Shown here one piece after another: positions 22,471-35,359 of a stretch of 64,000 nt of DNA. The position numbers and the translations under genes were made by a program. Below the pieces are notes generated by a model. The model saw nothing but the letters and a program-made list of their open reading frames with translations, was not told the DNA's origin and did no database searches. The number at the start of each line of letters is the position of its first letter. Position 1 is the stretch's first letter. The stretch spans positions 70,020,173-70,084,172 of the forward strand of contig CM037781.1 of NCBI GenBank assembly GCA_021229015.1. Reading direction: 5' to 3'. Source of the stretch: Solen grandis. Lineage: Eukaryota > Mollusca > Bivalvia > Adapedonta > Solenidae.

Positions 22471-23095
22471 GAGACGTCTCATGTATGAATCTGAGATATC
22501 TCATTTATAAATGTTATATATGCTCCATTTATAAATGTCTCAATAATGAATCTGAAATATGTTCCATTTATGAATCCGAGATATATCCCAATTATGAATC
22601 TTGAGATTTGTCTCATTTATGAATTTGAGATATGTCCCAGTTATGAATCTGAGATATGTCCCAATTATGAATCCGAGATATATCCCATTTATGAATCTTG
22701 AGATTTGTCTCATTTATGAATCTGAGATATATCCCATTTATGAATCTGAGATATATCCCATTTATGAATCCAAGATATATCCCATTTATGAATCTTGAGA
22801 TTTGTCTCATTTATGAATCTGAGATATATCCCATTTATGAATCTGAGATATATCCCATTTATGAAACGGAGATATATCCCATTTATGAATCTTGAGATGT
22901 GTCTCATTTATGAATCTGAGATATATCCCATTTATGAATCTTGAGATTTGTCTCATTTATGAATCTGAGATATATCCCATTTATGAATCTGAGATATATC
23001 CCATTTATGAATCTGAGATATATCCCATTTATGAATCTTGAGATTTGTCTCATTTATGAATCTGAGATATGTCCCAGTTATGAATCTGAGACAAT
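22470..23095 (+). repeat. 24-bp minisatellite
   Basis: The unit GAGATATATCCCATTTATGA plus ATCT is repeated about 25 times, with CTTGAGATTTGTCTC variants recurring at regular intervals (higher-order pattern of about 97 bp). Open frames on both strands here are a by-product of the 24-base (3n) unit. Confidence 0.92.
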
Positions 23096-23879
23096 TATAC
23101 TAGGAGATAATCTTGATTGAACTGTATGTGTGTATTATCAATTATAAGTATGAAAATGTTTATGAATGTGAATCTCTTTAACATATTTCTGAGATATCAG
23201 AGAATTTAGAATATGAGATCAGTGATACTATCTCAGCAAATAAGTTCAGTTTTAACACTGGAGTTAAAAGCCTCGGTATCGCGTTGTATTGGACCACTGT
23301 GTTAGATACAGTGCAGGCAAAATATCTCAATTGAGATTTTCCATCGCTCAAAATCTCATATCCAAAGATAAGCGATTGTTTAGAAGCTGAATATTATAAC
23401 ATATATATACTAATGGTATGTAATGTGAGTTGTGAAATATCTCAATTTCAGATGTTTCGGTGAAATATAAGGCCAAGTGTGTATTCAGTATGCCAAACTG
23501 TATGTAACCATATGCTTATAGTCAGTTATGAAACTGTCTCAGTGTCATAAACCACAATATTTACGTAAACCCATGTACAGCATAAGGTGCATGTGAAGAG
23601 CATGGTATATGGTCCTAAGACGACTCCATAACTGTGAACGAGCGGTTACTAGTGGTTACTCTATCTGGAATACTAGGTGTCAGGTAATAATTAAATTGAG
23701 TAGAAACGTATTCCACCGTTCTCGTTTTACAAACTATTCAAGTACAGGACTAAATTGACTTATTACCTTTAGAACAAACAATATTTGTTAAATTTTTGTT
23801 TATTTTTATGAGAGAATCAAGAACGATGACATTGGCTCCAAAGTATTAAGTATTACTTTGCGCTAAGTAAGGATGATAG

Positions 23880-24235
23880 ATATTAGAGCCTGTTTATTTT
23901 TATTTTTAATTTGAGATCTTTGTGGCTAAATTATGCACCCACCAATATTTTGCCCCAGAGTGGGGGCGGCAGGCTGACCCAGGGGAAATATTTTGCCCCA
24001 GAGTTGGGCGGCAGGCTGACCCAGGGGAAATTGAAAATTGACATTTTTCCTTTTTTGGAGTCTGTATCCCCACAGAGCATTGGCAGTTGGAATGAGAGGT
24101 GCTTTACCAAGATATAAAAGTCGGCTAGTGGGACTCAAGACCATACTGTCTGTCAAAACCAAGTATTCCCGCCACCCCTGGGGCAAAATATTGATAGGTG
24201 CGTGATTTAGCCAATTAAAGGTATAAAAATGAAAA
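23880..24235 (+). mobile_element. MITE with about 75-bp terminal inverted repeats
   Basis: The left arm runs TTTGTGGCTAAATTATGCAC then CCACCAATATTTTGCCCCAG. The right arm reads, inverted, TGGCTAAATCACGCACCTAT then CAATATTTTGCCCCAGGGGT. Between them a 44-bp segment (GGCGGCAGGCTGACCCAGGG) is duplicated in tandem. No coding capacity. Confidence 0.7.
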
Positions 24236-24675
24236 TGGTCTCTAATGTGTCAGCTTACTTGTCAACATCTTGACAAGTTGTATAAATCTACACGGTTTTT
24301 ATAAGTATACTGAAAAAAAAAAAGTACTTATTACGGTTGGTGGAATTCCAGCCTGGTGAAAGAATTTTTTGTACAGTATACTGATGAGCCAGGCGTTATT
24401 TGCTTACTTCGATGTTTCGGAGACTTCTATTTATATTTTACTTGTGACCTAGATGTCGTAATGTTCGGTTTTATATATTATGGAGAATGACTTTTTAAAA
24501 GGCATCAAAAAATTAAAGGATATGAAACAATGTTTCTCACTTTTGTTGTTATTTTTATCTCCTTGTTTGGACATTTTGAGGTAGTCGGAAAAGTGGCAAA
24601 CCAAAGGATTAACAAGCTGATAAGGTTTTATAATATTCATCATTTCCTTGAAAATTCAAATCTGGTCATCCATTA

Positions 24676-24890
24676 CTGGTGGCCAAGTGGTAGGAACATC
24701 CACCTTGGGAGCAGGGGGCTGATGGTTCGGTTCAATCCCCGGCTTGGCACTCAGCATATATACAGGGTAGTTGCAGGACTGGTTGGCCTGGTATCAGGAT
24801 AACGATAGGTTGAGGTATCATGCCACATGTCTACAGCGTGATACTGCAGTGAGGTGGCACTATATCTCATGTAGACAGTCTCCAAATAAC
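24676..24890 (+). mobile_element. tRNA-derived SINE
   Basis: An A-box-like TGGCCAAGTGGTAGG and a B-box-like GGTTCGGTTCAATCCC are about 45 bases apart, as in a tRNA-derived Pol III promoter. The SINE body follows (CTTGGCACTCAGCATATATA, GGTTGGCCTGGTATCAGGAT, AGACAGTCTCC). Confidence 0.75.
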
Positions 24891-25074
24891 TGTCATTGGG
24901 AATATTCACGTAAAAGTTCATAATTTCACTATTAACTGAATTGTAAATGGTTATTAAAAGATGATCTTGATTTAATGGCTGGATTACCTTAATGCGTGTT
25001 GGTAGTTCCAAGACTGTTTGGTTGAGTACCTGGATAATCTTAATGGACGAATGATTATACGGTATAATAACTGA

Positions 25075-25622
25075 TTGTAATGAGTTACAAATTAGTGGAG
25101 TTACAAGTAAATGCACTGAGTTACACATGATTGCACTGAGTTACAAATGAGTGGAGTTACACATGATTGTACTGAGTTACAAATTAATGGAGTAACAAGT
25201 AAATGCACTGATTTACACAAGACTGCACTGAGTTACAAATGAGTGGAGTTACAAGTAAATGCACCGAGTTACAAATGATTGTACAGAGTTACAAATGAGT
25301 GGAGTTACAAATGATTGTACGGAGTTACAGATGAGTGGAGTTACAAGCATATGCACTGAGTTACACAATGATTGTACTGAGTTACAAATGAGTGGAGTTA
25401 CACAATGATTGTACTGAGTTACAAATGAGTGGAGTTACAAGTAAATGCACCGAGTTACACAATGATTGTACTGAGTTACAAATGAGTGGAGTTACAATTA
25501 AATGCACAATGTTACAAGATTGCACTGAGTTGCAAATGAGTGGAGTTACACATGATTGTACTGAGTTACAAATGAGTGGAGTTAGTAAATGCACTGAGTT
25601 ACACATGATTGTACTGAGTTAA
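25075..25622 (+). repeat. 28/56-bp minisatellite
   Basis: Units of ACTGAGTTACAAATGAGTGG plus AGTTACA.. alternate with CATGATTGT and AGTAAATGCA versions, giving a 56-base higher-order unit. The GAGTTAC core is shared with the array at 30575-31725. Confidence 0.88.
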
Positions 25623-26755
25623 ATGTGAAATAAAATCATGAGAAAACAAACATTCGCTAGTTACAGCTTTTATTTCAATAACATGTTTGTAAAGCAAACA
25701 GAATACCATTGTCAGAACCCATGTTTACTCAATTCGCTTTGCCTCTTAAATGACTGTTGGTTATATGATAAGCAAAACTTCATACTCAAGAATTGATAAT
25801 TATATATTTCATTTGATCCGTTGCGGAGATGGCACGGATCATTTGACCAATGAAACAGTGCTTAATATACTTGTTTGGATTTTTGAAAGTCAACTTTTGC
25901 TTTTGCAACTTCATTGAAGAGTATATTCAAAATACAATGCAGAGTTTCATTGGTCAGCAAGTAGCTGAATAATTGTCATGAAAAATAGTCTGCAAGTTGA
26001 AAATCCCTGGAAATATACGGTAGTGATAACGAAATATATACAGTAGGCAGTGGGGGTTCCGACTCGATACACAAAACAGGAGAAATGACAACTAGACAAC
26101 AATATGACTCCCTGACAAGGAGTAACCCGATCCTACCTAGCAAGAACCCGCCGACTCTAAAGTTTTTAGCAGTTGTTTTTACCAGCCATTTTGAAACTGC
26201 TGAATTCCGTGATTCAATCACTTTTACGAATGGACTTAAAAAATAAAAACTTCAATCCTAATCTTACCTAACTACTCTCTTTGAGACAGAAACACAATTT
26301 TTTTTTCTTGGCCCAAGTATATTCCTTACTAAATGAATAATAATTGACTGAACATTTAAATGTACATGCAACATGAGCACTGGCTGCAGTTGCCAACACC
26401 CGTCTGTTAAAAGTGTTTGAGTTACATTAAAGTTTTTGCATGACAACCACAATGAAGACTGGGCAATCATAATAGCTTGACTTTTCTCTGAAACAAACTA
26501 AAAATATGCTTTTCTTTGCTGTGCAGACTGTGAATTGTATGAGCAAACAGAGAAGACCCTGATCAGACAGCTCCTTCCAAGATCTGTCTGCAATGTTTGC
26601 CAATGTGTATTAAGTAAAAGGTTAAGTAAAAGTTTTGACTTAAGTCAAAGGAGAAGACATCTGAAAGAGGGCATTACTGCCTTTCCATTTCTAAATTTGG
26701 ATGAAAATGTCTATAGTGTAGGATAAATAACATTCATCTGGTTAAAATAGTTGCA
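25623..26755. other. spacer with degraded MITE
   Basis: Mostly featureless. 26500-26625 carries a degraded CATGAATATTCATG-family MITE (GACTGTGAATTGTATGAGCA, GAGAAGACCCTGATCAGACA). Confidence 0.4.
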
Positions 26756-29700
26756 GTGTCAGTCAATAAAACATTATATTGATCCCAGTGTCAGTCAATA
26801 TTACATTATATTGCCCGCAGTGTCAGTCAATATAACATTATATTACCCGCAGTGTCAGTTAATATAACATTATATTATCCGCAGTGTCAGTCAATATTAC
26901 ATTATATTGCTCGCAGTGCCAGTCAATATTACATTATATTGCCCGCAGTGTCAGTTAATATTACATTATATTACCCACAGTGTCAGTCAATATTACATTA
27001 TATTGCCCACAGTGTCAGTCAATATTACATTATATTGCTCGCAGTGCCAGTCAATATTACATTATATTGCCCACAGTGCCAGTCAATATTACATTATAAT
27101 ACCCGCAGTGCCAGTCAATATTACATTATATTAACCACGGTGCCAGTCAATATTACATTATATTGCTCACAGTGCCAGTCAATATTACATTATATTGCTT
27201 GCAGTGCCAGTCAATATTACATTATATTGCCCACAGTGCCAGTCAATATTACATTATATTACCCACAGTGCCAGTCAATATTACATTATATTGCCACAGT
27301 GCCAGTCAATATTACATTATATTGCCACAGTGCCAGTCAATATTACATTATATTACCCGCAGTGCCAGTCAATATTACATTATATTACCGACAGTGCCAG
27401 TCAATATTACATTATATTGCCCACAGTGCCAGTCAATATTACATTATATTGCCCACAGTGCCAGTCAATATTACATTATATTGCCCACAGTGCCAGTCAA
27501 TATTACATTATATTGCTCGCAGTGTCAGTCAATATTACATTATATTGCTCGCAGTGTCAGTCAATATTACATTATATTGCTCGCAGTGTCAGTCAATATT
27601 ACATTATATTGCTCGCAGTGTCAGTCAATATTACATTATATTGCTCTCAGTGTCAGTCAATATTATATTATATTGCCCACAGTGCCAGTCAATATTACAT
27701 TATATTGCTCGCAGTGTCAGTCAATATTACATTATATTGCCCACAGTGCCAGTCAATATTACATTATATTACTTGCAGTGTCAGTCAATATTACATTATA
27801 TTACCCGCAGTGCCAGTCAATATTACATTATATTGCCCACAGTGTCAGTCAATATTACATTATATTCCCCGCAGTGTCATTCAATATTACATTATATTGC
27901 TCACAGTGCCAGTCAATATTACATTATATTGCCCACAATGTCATTCAATATTACATTATATTGCCCACAGTGTCAGTCAATATTACATTATATTGCCCGC
28001 AGTGTCAGTCAATATTACATTATATTGCCCGCAGTGCCAGTAAATATTACATTATATTGCCCACAGTGCCAGTCAATATTACATTATATTGCCCACAGTG
28101 TCAGTCAATATTACATTATATTGCTCGCAGTGTCAGTCAATATTACATTATATTGCTCACAGTGTCAGTCAATATTACATTATATTGCCCACAGTGCCAG
28201 TCAATATTACATTATATTGCCCACAGTGTCAGTCAATATTACATTATATTGCTCGCAGTGTCAGTCAATATTACATTATATTGCTCGCAGTGCCAGTCAA
28301 TATTACATTATATTGCTCACAGTGTCAGTCAATATTACATTATATTGCTCGCAGTGTCAGTCAATATTACATTATATTGCTCGCAGTGTCAGTCAATATT
28401 ACATTATATTGCTCGCAGTGCCAGTCAATATTACATTATATTGCCCACAGTGCCAGTCAATATTACATTATATTGCTCGCAGTGTCAGTCAATATTACAT
28501 TATATTGCTCGCAGTGCCAGTCAATATTACATTATATTGCCCACAGTGTCATTCAATATTACATTATATTGCCCACAGTGTCATTCAATATTACATTATA
28601 TTACCCGCAGTGCCAGTCAATATTACATTATATTGCCCACAGTGCCAGTCAATATTACATTATATTGCTCGCAGTGCCAGTCAATATTACATTATATTGC
28701 CCACAGTGTCATTCAATATTACATTATATTGCCCACAGTGTCATTCAATATTACATTATATTGCTCGCAGTGCCAGTCAATATTACATTATATTGCCTGC
28801 AGTGCCAGTCAATATTACATTATATTGCCCACAGTGCCAGTCAATATTACATTATATTGCTCGCAGTGCCAGTCAATATTACATTATATTGCCTGCAGTG
28901 CCAGTCAATATTACATTATATTGCCCACAGTGCCAGTCAATATTACATTATATTGCCCGCAGTGCCAGTCAATATTACATTATATTACTCGCAGTGCCAG
29001 TCAATATTACATTTTATTACCTGCAGTGTCAGTCAATATTACATTATATTGCTCGCAGTGTCAGTCAATATTACATTATATTGCATGCAGTGTCAGTCAA
29101 TATTACATTATATTGCCCACAGTGTGAGTCAATATTACATTATATTGCCGCAAGTGTCATTCAATATTACATTATTATTTTGCCCGCAGTGTCAGTCAAT
29201 ATTACATTATATTGCCCGCAGTGCCAGTCAATATTACATTATATTGCCCGCAGTGCCAGTCAATATTACATTATATTGCCTGCAGTGCCAGTCAATATTA
29301 CATTATATTGCCCACAGTGCCAGTCAATATTACATTATATTGCTCGCAGTGCCAGTCAGTATTACATTATATTGCCCGCAGTGCCAGTCAATATTACATT
29401 ATATTGCTCGCAGTGCCAGTCATATATTATCATCTTATATACTTTTTGCCGCAGTGCCAGTCAATATTACATTATATTGCCCGCAGTGCCAGTCAATATT
29501 ACATTATATTGCCCACAGTGCCAGTCAATATTACATTATATTGCTCGCAGTGTCAGTCAATATTACATTATATTGCTCGCGGTGTCAGTCAATATTACAT
29601 TATATTGCTCGCAGTGCCAGTCAATATTACATTATATTGCCCACAGTGTCATTCAATATTACATTATATTGCCCACAGTGTCATTCAATATTACATTATA

Positions 29701-30210
29701 TTACCCGCAGTGCCAGTCAATATTATATTATATTGCCCACAGTGCCAGTCAATATTACATTATATTGCTCGCAGTGCCAGTCAATATTACATTATATTGC
29801 CCACAGTGCCAGTCAATATTACATTATATTGCTCGCAGTGCCAGTCAGTATTACATTATATTGCCCGCAGTGCCAGTCAATATTACATTATATTACTCGC
29901 AGTGCCAGTCAATATTACATTTTATTACCTGCAGTGTCAGTCAATATTACATTATATTGCCGACAGTGTGAGTCAATATTACATTATATTGCCCGCAGTG
30001 CCAGTCAATATTACATTATATTACCCGCAATGTCAGTCAATATAACATTATATTGCCCGCAGTGCCAGTCAATATTACATTATATTACCCGCAGTGCCAG
30101 TCAATATTACATTATATTACCCGCAGTGTCAGTCAATATTACATTATATTACCCGCAGTGCCAGTCAATATTACATTATATTGCTTGCAGTACCAGTCAA
30201 TATAACATAA
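26756..30210 (+). repeat. 32-bp minisatellite, about 108 copies
   Basis: The unit is ACAGTGCCAGTCAATATTAC plus ATTATATTGCCC (32 bases). Variants are limited to a few positions: CCAGT/TCAGT/TCATT and CCCAC/CTCGC/CCCGC. Because 32 is not a multiple of 3 and the unit has no stop in any plus frame, all three plus frames stay open for very long stretches (up to about 1040 codons). This is a sequence artefact, not a gene. Rare variants recur at a distance, which points to block duplications inside the array. Confidence 0.97.
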
Positions 30211-30570
30211 GCAAATGAGGTATATCTTCATAAATATGCAAGCCACATACGAACACAGGATACACAATAATAAATTTCAATTCTTCAACACACATCTATG
30301 AATATTAAGGTTTTCATGAATACTAGCTACAATCTAATGAATACAGAGATTCAGTGGTCCCCTGTCCAGAAACATGGGTTTTCTCCGGTTTCTTCCCACA
30401 ATTAAAACCACATACGCTGCCATCAAAGCCATTGAGAGTGATTCATATCACCAGCAGTTAGAACTTGTTTCGTAATCGATGTAAAATAAATAAAGTCATG
30501 GATATTAATTACAATCTGTCCAAAGCAGGATTATTACAGAGAGGTTAAATTAAAGTTACACTGTTAAAAA
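30211..30570. other. spacer between two arrays
   Basis: AT-rich single-copy-like sequence of about 360 bp. No gene or clear element. Confidence 0.4.
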
Positions 30571-30574
30571 GTAT

Positions 30575-31725
30575 CTAGAATGTACCGAGTTACTAATGAA
30601 TGTACTGAGTTACTAATGAATGTACATTACTAATGAATGTACTGAGTTACTAATGAATGTACCAAGTTACTAATGAATTTACTGAGCTACTAATAAATGT
30701 ACCAATATACTAATGAATGTACTGAGTTACTAATGAAGGAACCAAGTTAGTTATGAATGTACTGAGTTACTAATGAATGTACCAAGTTACTTATGAATGT
30801 ACTAAGTCACTAATGAATGTACCAACTTACAAATGAATGTACCAAGTTACTTATGAATATACCAAGTTACTAATGACAAAGCTTCTAATGAATGATCAAA
30901 TTACAACTGAATGTACTAAGTTACTAATGACCAACAACTAATAAATGTACCATGTTCCTAATGAATGAACTGAGTTACTAATGAATGAATGTACCTAGTT
31001 ACTAATTAATGAATGTACCTAGTTACTAATGCCAAGATACGAATGAATGTACCAAGATACTAATGAATGTACCAAGTTACTAATGACCAAGTAACTAATG
31101 AATGACCAAGTTACTAATGAATGTACCAAGATACTAATCAATATACCAAGTAACTAATGAATTTACCAAGTTACTTATGATTGTACCAAGATATGAATGA
31201 ATGTACCAAGTTACTAATGAATGTACCAAGTAACTAATGAATGTACCAAGATACTAATGAATGTACCAAGTTACTAATGAATGTACCAAGTTACTAATGA
31301 ATGTACCAAGTTACTAATGAATGTACCAAGATACTAATGAATGTACCAAGTACTTATGAATTTACCAAGTTACTAATGAATGTACAAAGTTACTTATGAA
31401 TGTACCAAGTTACTGATGAATGTACCAATATACTTATGAATGTACCAAGTTACTAATGAATGTACCTAGTTACTTATGAATGTACCAAGTTACTATGAAT
31501 GTACCAAGTTACTAATGAATGTACCAAGTTACTAATGAATGTACCAAGTAACTAATGAATTTTCCAAGTTACTAATGATCAAGCTACTAATGAATGTACC
31601 AAGATACTACTGAATGTACCAAGTTACTAATGAATGAATATACAGAGTTACTTTTGAATGTACCAAGTTACTTTTGAATGTACCATGTTACAAATGAATG
31701 TACTAAGATACTAATGAATTACCAA
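30575..31725 (+). repeat. 20-bp minisatellite, about 57 copies
   Basis: The unit AAGTTACTAATGAATGTACC is repeated, with ACTGAGTTACTAATGAATGT versions at the left end and frequent small deletions (TGACCAAG). The left-end version resembles the GAGTTACAAATGAGTGG unit at 25075-25622. Confidence 0.95.
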
Positions 31726-32083
31726 TTAAAATTACTAGGTACCCACATAGAAATATAAACCTTACCACAAGCCAGCTGGTAGGATACTTCACGTGAAAAA
31801 TACAACTGACTGGTCAGAGGGACTCTAACTTACACTAGTTGGAGCTAGTGATAACATCAGTGAACCACCTGACATTGACAGAGCCCCCAATTTCCAGGTT
31901 TTATTTCTAATTTTCAGGCAGTTATGAGGACTCCCCAGGCTCTGACCTAGGGAATCTTTGTTCCAATTTTATATTTCTATTAATTTAATTAAAAGGTAAT
32001 AGAATGGCCTTATAAAGCTTTTAAAATCAATACAAAATCTGCATTATATGGAGTAAATCTCAAGTAACAAACATTTCTGAAAC

Positions 32084-32410
32084 AAGAGGAACAAGGAGGC
32101 CCTGGATCGCTCACCTGAGTATAGCGTTACCCAAGGAACATCTGTACTAAAACATTTTGAAATTTGGCCAGAATTTTGAAGGAGATGATTTTTAAAGTTT
32201 TCATATCATTTCTTTCCATTGCCAGTGAAACCAGGGTTCTACTTGGATCAAGTTTATTTTAGCAACTTTTATGAAGTTTCACCCAAGGATCATCCCTGCC
32301 AAGTTTAATCAAATTCTGTCCAGGGGTTTCAGACGGATGACGGACGACGACGGATGCTGGGTGATCCTAAAAGCTCACCATAAGCACGTTGTGTTCTGGT
32401 GAGCTAAAAA
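32084..32410 (+). mobile_element. GCTCACCT-family element (about 325 bp)
   Basis: It begins GGAGGCCCTGGATCGCTCAC then CTGAGTATAGCGTTACCCA, and ends AAAGCTCACCATAAGCACGT, TGTTCTGGTGAGCTAAAAAA. It matches the copy at 42551-43050 throughout, with internal deletion. Confidence 0.75.
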
Positions 32411-33849
32411 ATGTATTCATTTCAGATTTAGTTGAGAAGTATTTATTATTGAAATATACTCAAAGTCTTAAAAAAATGTCTCATCTTGGAAAAATGCTGA
32501 ATTTTTTGTGTCGTTCAACTGATTTTAGATTACATTAGAACCTCGTTAAATCAAGTCCTTGAGACCAAGCTGAAAATTTCGAAATAATGATTATCCAGAC
32601 TCAAAATCCAATGAAAGTTTTAGTTTATGAGCTGTGCGTTTTTATTACTGTCACTTATTGTGGAAATCGTTATGCCATGAAAACCACCTATTAGGTGTAC
32701 ATATATACTATTTTCAAGTTATGAAAAGTAATGAAAATATATCATGATCTACTTAGATGCTTCTGATGAACATAATCATTCTACCATGTCAAGCAATGAT
32801 ACATATTTTTACTGTCGATCTGCTGTTTCAGGTAATGTCACATGTCGATGACGAGCGCGATGATATGGAATGTACTAAAGATCTGACACCAGGGTGTATC
32901 TGCTGGCACGTGCATGTTATGCAACCTGTCAGACATAGATTAGCAATCATCAACATTTCCGGTGGGACACACGTTACCCAACCCAATCTCGGAAAAAGGT
33001 GTGAAAAACTTGCCTGAGCCATCACTCCAGGTGCCTCCGTAAAATAAACTTGATTACTGACCCGGATACGATTGATAATAAGGACGATAATTAGTTAAAG
33101 AAAATTCATGAAATTTGACTTCAAAATAAAAATTGAAAAATGTACATGAATTGCGACCTCAGGAACGGGATTTTTACTTGGAAATAGCTAAAAATAATCG
33201 AAATAGCGAAACTGGGATTAAACATTTTATTTTTAGTTATAGTAAGAAGGGAAGAAAGCGGGACCGAAAATAAACTTCAAAATGGCGAGGAATTCGGTTT
33301 AATGATGTTCGGTTTGGTGAGGTTCTACTGTACAGTCCATTTACGATAATTCAGAATGCGATTTTTTGTTTCGACGGCATTATTTAAATAAATGTCACAG
33401 TCCCGTCAAGTTTTCCTATATCTCATATAAAATGAATGCAATAATTTGTTTTACAATTACTCGGATAAATGTGGAAATTCAAACTTTATTACAGGTCCAA
33501 CAAGCAATCCAATTGTTGATCAATGACCCAATAGTTCGAACGCTGTGTCACCGTAATTTACACGCCTGCGTATTTTTCAAACCTATGTGTACAGAAGCCA
33601 ATTGACTGGCGGTTATTTTAATTAAGGTGATGCAAACAGTTGACAGGTGTCACTTATTATGTTAGAAACTAGTGAATTTTTATTTAACTATACATATCAG
33701 TGTGAGTGTTTGAACCTCACTTTACTTTTGTTGTATGCTCTGCAAGAGTAATATCACGCCATCAATAACAAAGATTTGTTACCATATATTATTCCAGTAA
33801 GTCAGTGAAGGTCAGCTGGGAGGATAGCTGAATCGGGATAGATAATTTT
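32411..33849. other. non-coding stretch with weak open frames
   Basis: Short open stretches at 32830-33017 and 33496-33604 on the plus strand follow AG dinucleotides, but I cannot tie them to a protein family or to a start exon. I do not call a gene. Confidence 0.3.
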
Positions 33850-34129
33850 CAATTTCTGAGAGGGGGTCACCGTGGCCAAGCGGTTACTTACAGTCGTGGC
33901 CTACAAATCTTTCAGCCCCTCACCACTGTGGGTTCGAATCCCGGTAGGGACTTCGGATTTTTCATGTGAGGAAGCCTTCCAGTTGGCTTGCGGTAGGTCG
34001 GTGGTTCTACCCGGGTACCTCTGTGTACTCTGGGTCTTCCTCCACCTGTAATTAGCTGGACGTCGCTATATGATTGAAATACTATTGCAGCGATGGTAAA
34101 CTCCATTACAACAACAACAATTTCTGAGA
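33850..34129 (+). mobile_element. tRNA-derived SINE (MetaSINE-like) with perfect 12-bp target duplication
   Basis: The target duplication CAATTTCTGAGA is at 33850-33861 and 34118-34129. The element has A box TGGCCAAGCGG, B box GGGTTCGAATCCCGG, then a core GGAAGCCTTCCAGTTGGCTT, GCGGTAGGTCGGTGGTTCTA, CTCTGGGTCTTCCTCCACC, TAGCTGGACGTCGCTATATG, and ends in (ACA)n. The order and wording of the core match what I recall of the MetaSINE central domain in molluscs. It is a retrotransposed, non-coding Pol III-type element. Confidence 0.88.
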
Positions 34130-34974
34130 AATTCAGTGAAGGGCCCAGGTTACAAATAAGGCTTGTAAATAATTGTTTATTGTTGACAAGTTGTGCTTTT
34201 ATATGTGGTTTATGATTTTTATGCAGAATAGAATAAAACATAAGACATAACAGTGTTCTGTATTTTATATAACATGTATATCATAAACCAACTAATTGTC
34301 ACGACGTGTATTTCTTACAAATACACAAATTGTCCACCGGTAGGTTAACACGGTAATTCGAATGACACGATTTTTCTAACATTTCAGTCAGTCCGCAGAC
34401 CGTTTGAATTATTGTAAATGGACTGTATTTAGAAATGTAATGTAGCATAAACAATAATTCAAGTAACAGTGCAAGTTTTATGTCCTACTTAACAAATAAG
34501 ATTACCAATTTTTCCCCAAGAAAAAAGCAAAATGATGTGAAATATCAGAAAATCAAAGTGTGTTTGCACGAGGTGTTCTTGAAGTGTTTGAGTGTATATA
34601 CCAATATTCAAACTTAGGGAATGTACGCCACATGTACAAACTAGGACCTTCATGTACCTGACTAACAAACTATAATAAAAACTGAAGTACCTCATGGTCC
34701 CGTATCCTCCACTTATTAAATTAATTAGCATAAACCAATATTCAGTAAATCAATATCTAGGCATTAACTAGATTACTCAGTTTTTCCAAGAAAAAAGCAA
34801 AATATGGAATATCAGAAAATCAAAGTTTTCAGAGTGTTCTTAAAGTTATGATTATTCAGATTCAAACTCTAGGATACGCACATGTAACCAACAATCTCTG
34901 CATAAACACTCAAAATCTCATATAAAAACTGAAGTACCTCATGGTCCCGTGTCCTCCATAAAATACTTAAGTCC

Positions 34975-35155
34975 AAACTCAGATATCTCAGAATATCTCA
35001 GGCATAAACTCAAATATCTCAGGCATAAACTCAGATATCTCAGGCATAAACTCAAATATCTCAGGCTTATCTCAGAATTAAACTAAAATATCTCAGATTT
35101 TAACTCAAATATCTCAGGCGTAACCTGCAAATATCTCAGACCTAAACTCAAATAA
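34975..35155 (+). repeat. about 21-bp tandem repeat
   Basis: The unit CTCAGGCATAAACTCAAATAT recurs about seven to eight times with drift. Confidence 0.85.
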
Positions 35156-35359
35156 TTGCTCAACTTTGTGTTTGAATCTAAAAATGATATTTGAGCAATG
35201 TTTTTAAAAAGAAAAATCTTATTAAAAAAATTGCTCAAAATTAAAGTTTGAGTTGGACATTGGAGAGTTCTCAGGGAATGAAATTGAACTTAGCTGAGAA
35301 TCAAAAGTTGCAAAAATTTAAACTAAAATTGTCAATTGTGACAAATTCTTTTTCAAATT

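Noticed and set aside
22601..22910. Open frames on both strands with a repeating peptide (ESEIYPIY / INGIYLRF)
   Set aside because: By-product of the 24-bp repeat, whose length is a multiple of three.
24676..24750. Second tRNA-like sequence
   Set aside because: Head of a SINE, with the same body as two other copies in the window.
25382..25622. Open frames on both strands in the GAGTTAC array
   Set aside because: Repeat-derived; no gene-like composition or signals.
26852..30218. Very long plus-strand open frames (up to 1039 codons) repeating VNITLYCPQCQSILHYIA-type peptide
   Set aside because: They exist in all three plus frames over the same DNA because the 32-bp unit has no stop in any frame. 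No splice or start context, and the array is a plain minisatellite.
26756..31725. Regular repeats that superficially resemble a CRISPR array
   Set aside because: No unique spacers, units abut directly, and the DNA is from an animal genome.
32757..33017. Plus-strand frame with CTKDLTPGCICWHVHVMQP after a TTTCAG
   Set aside because: The AG is followed at once by GTAATG, no second exon in phase is supported, and no family is recognised.
33366..33604. Short frame VQQAIQLLINDPIVRTLCHR after TTACAG
   Set aside because: Too short, with no partner exon; may be a decayed transposon fragment.
33862..33960. tRNA-like sequence with A and B boxes
   Set aside because: Part of a SINE with target-site duplication and 3' tail, not a tRNA gene; the cloverleaf is not maintained.
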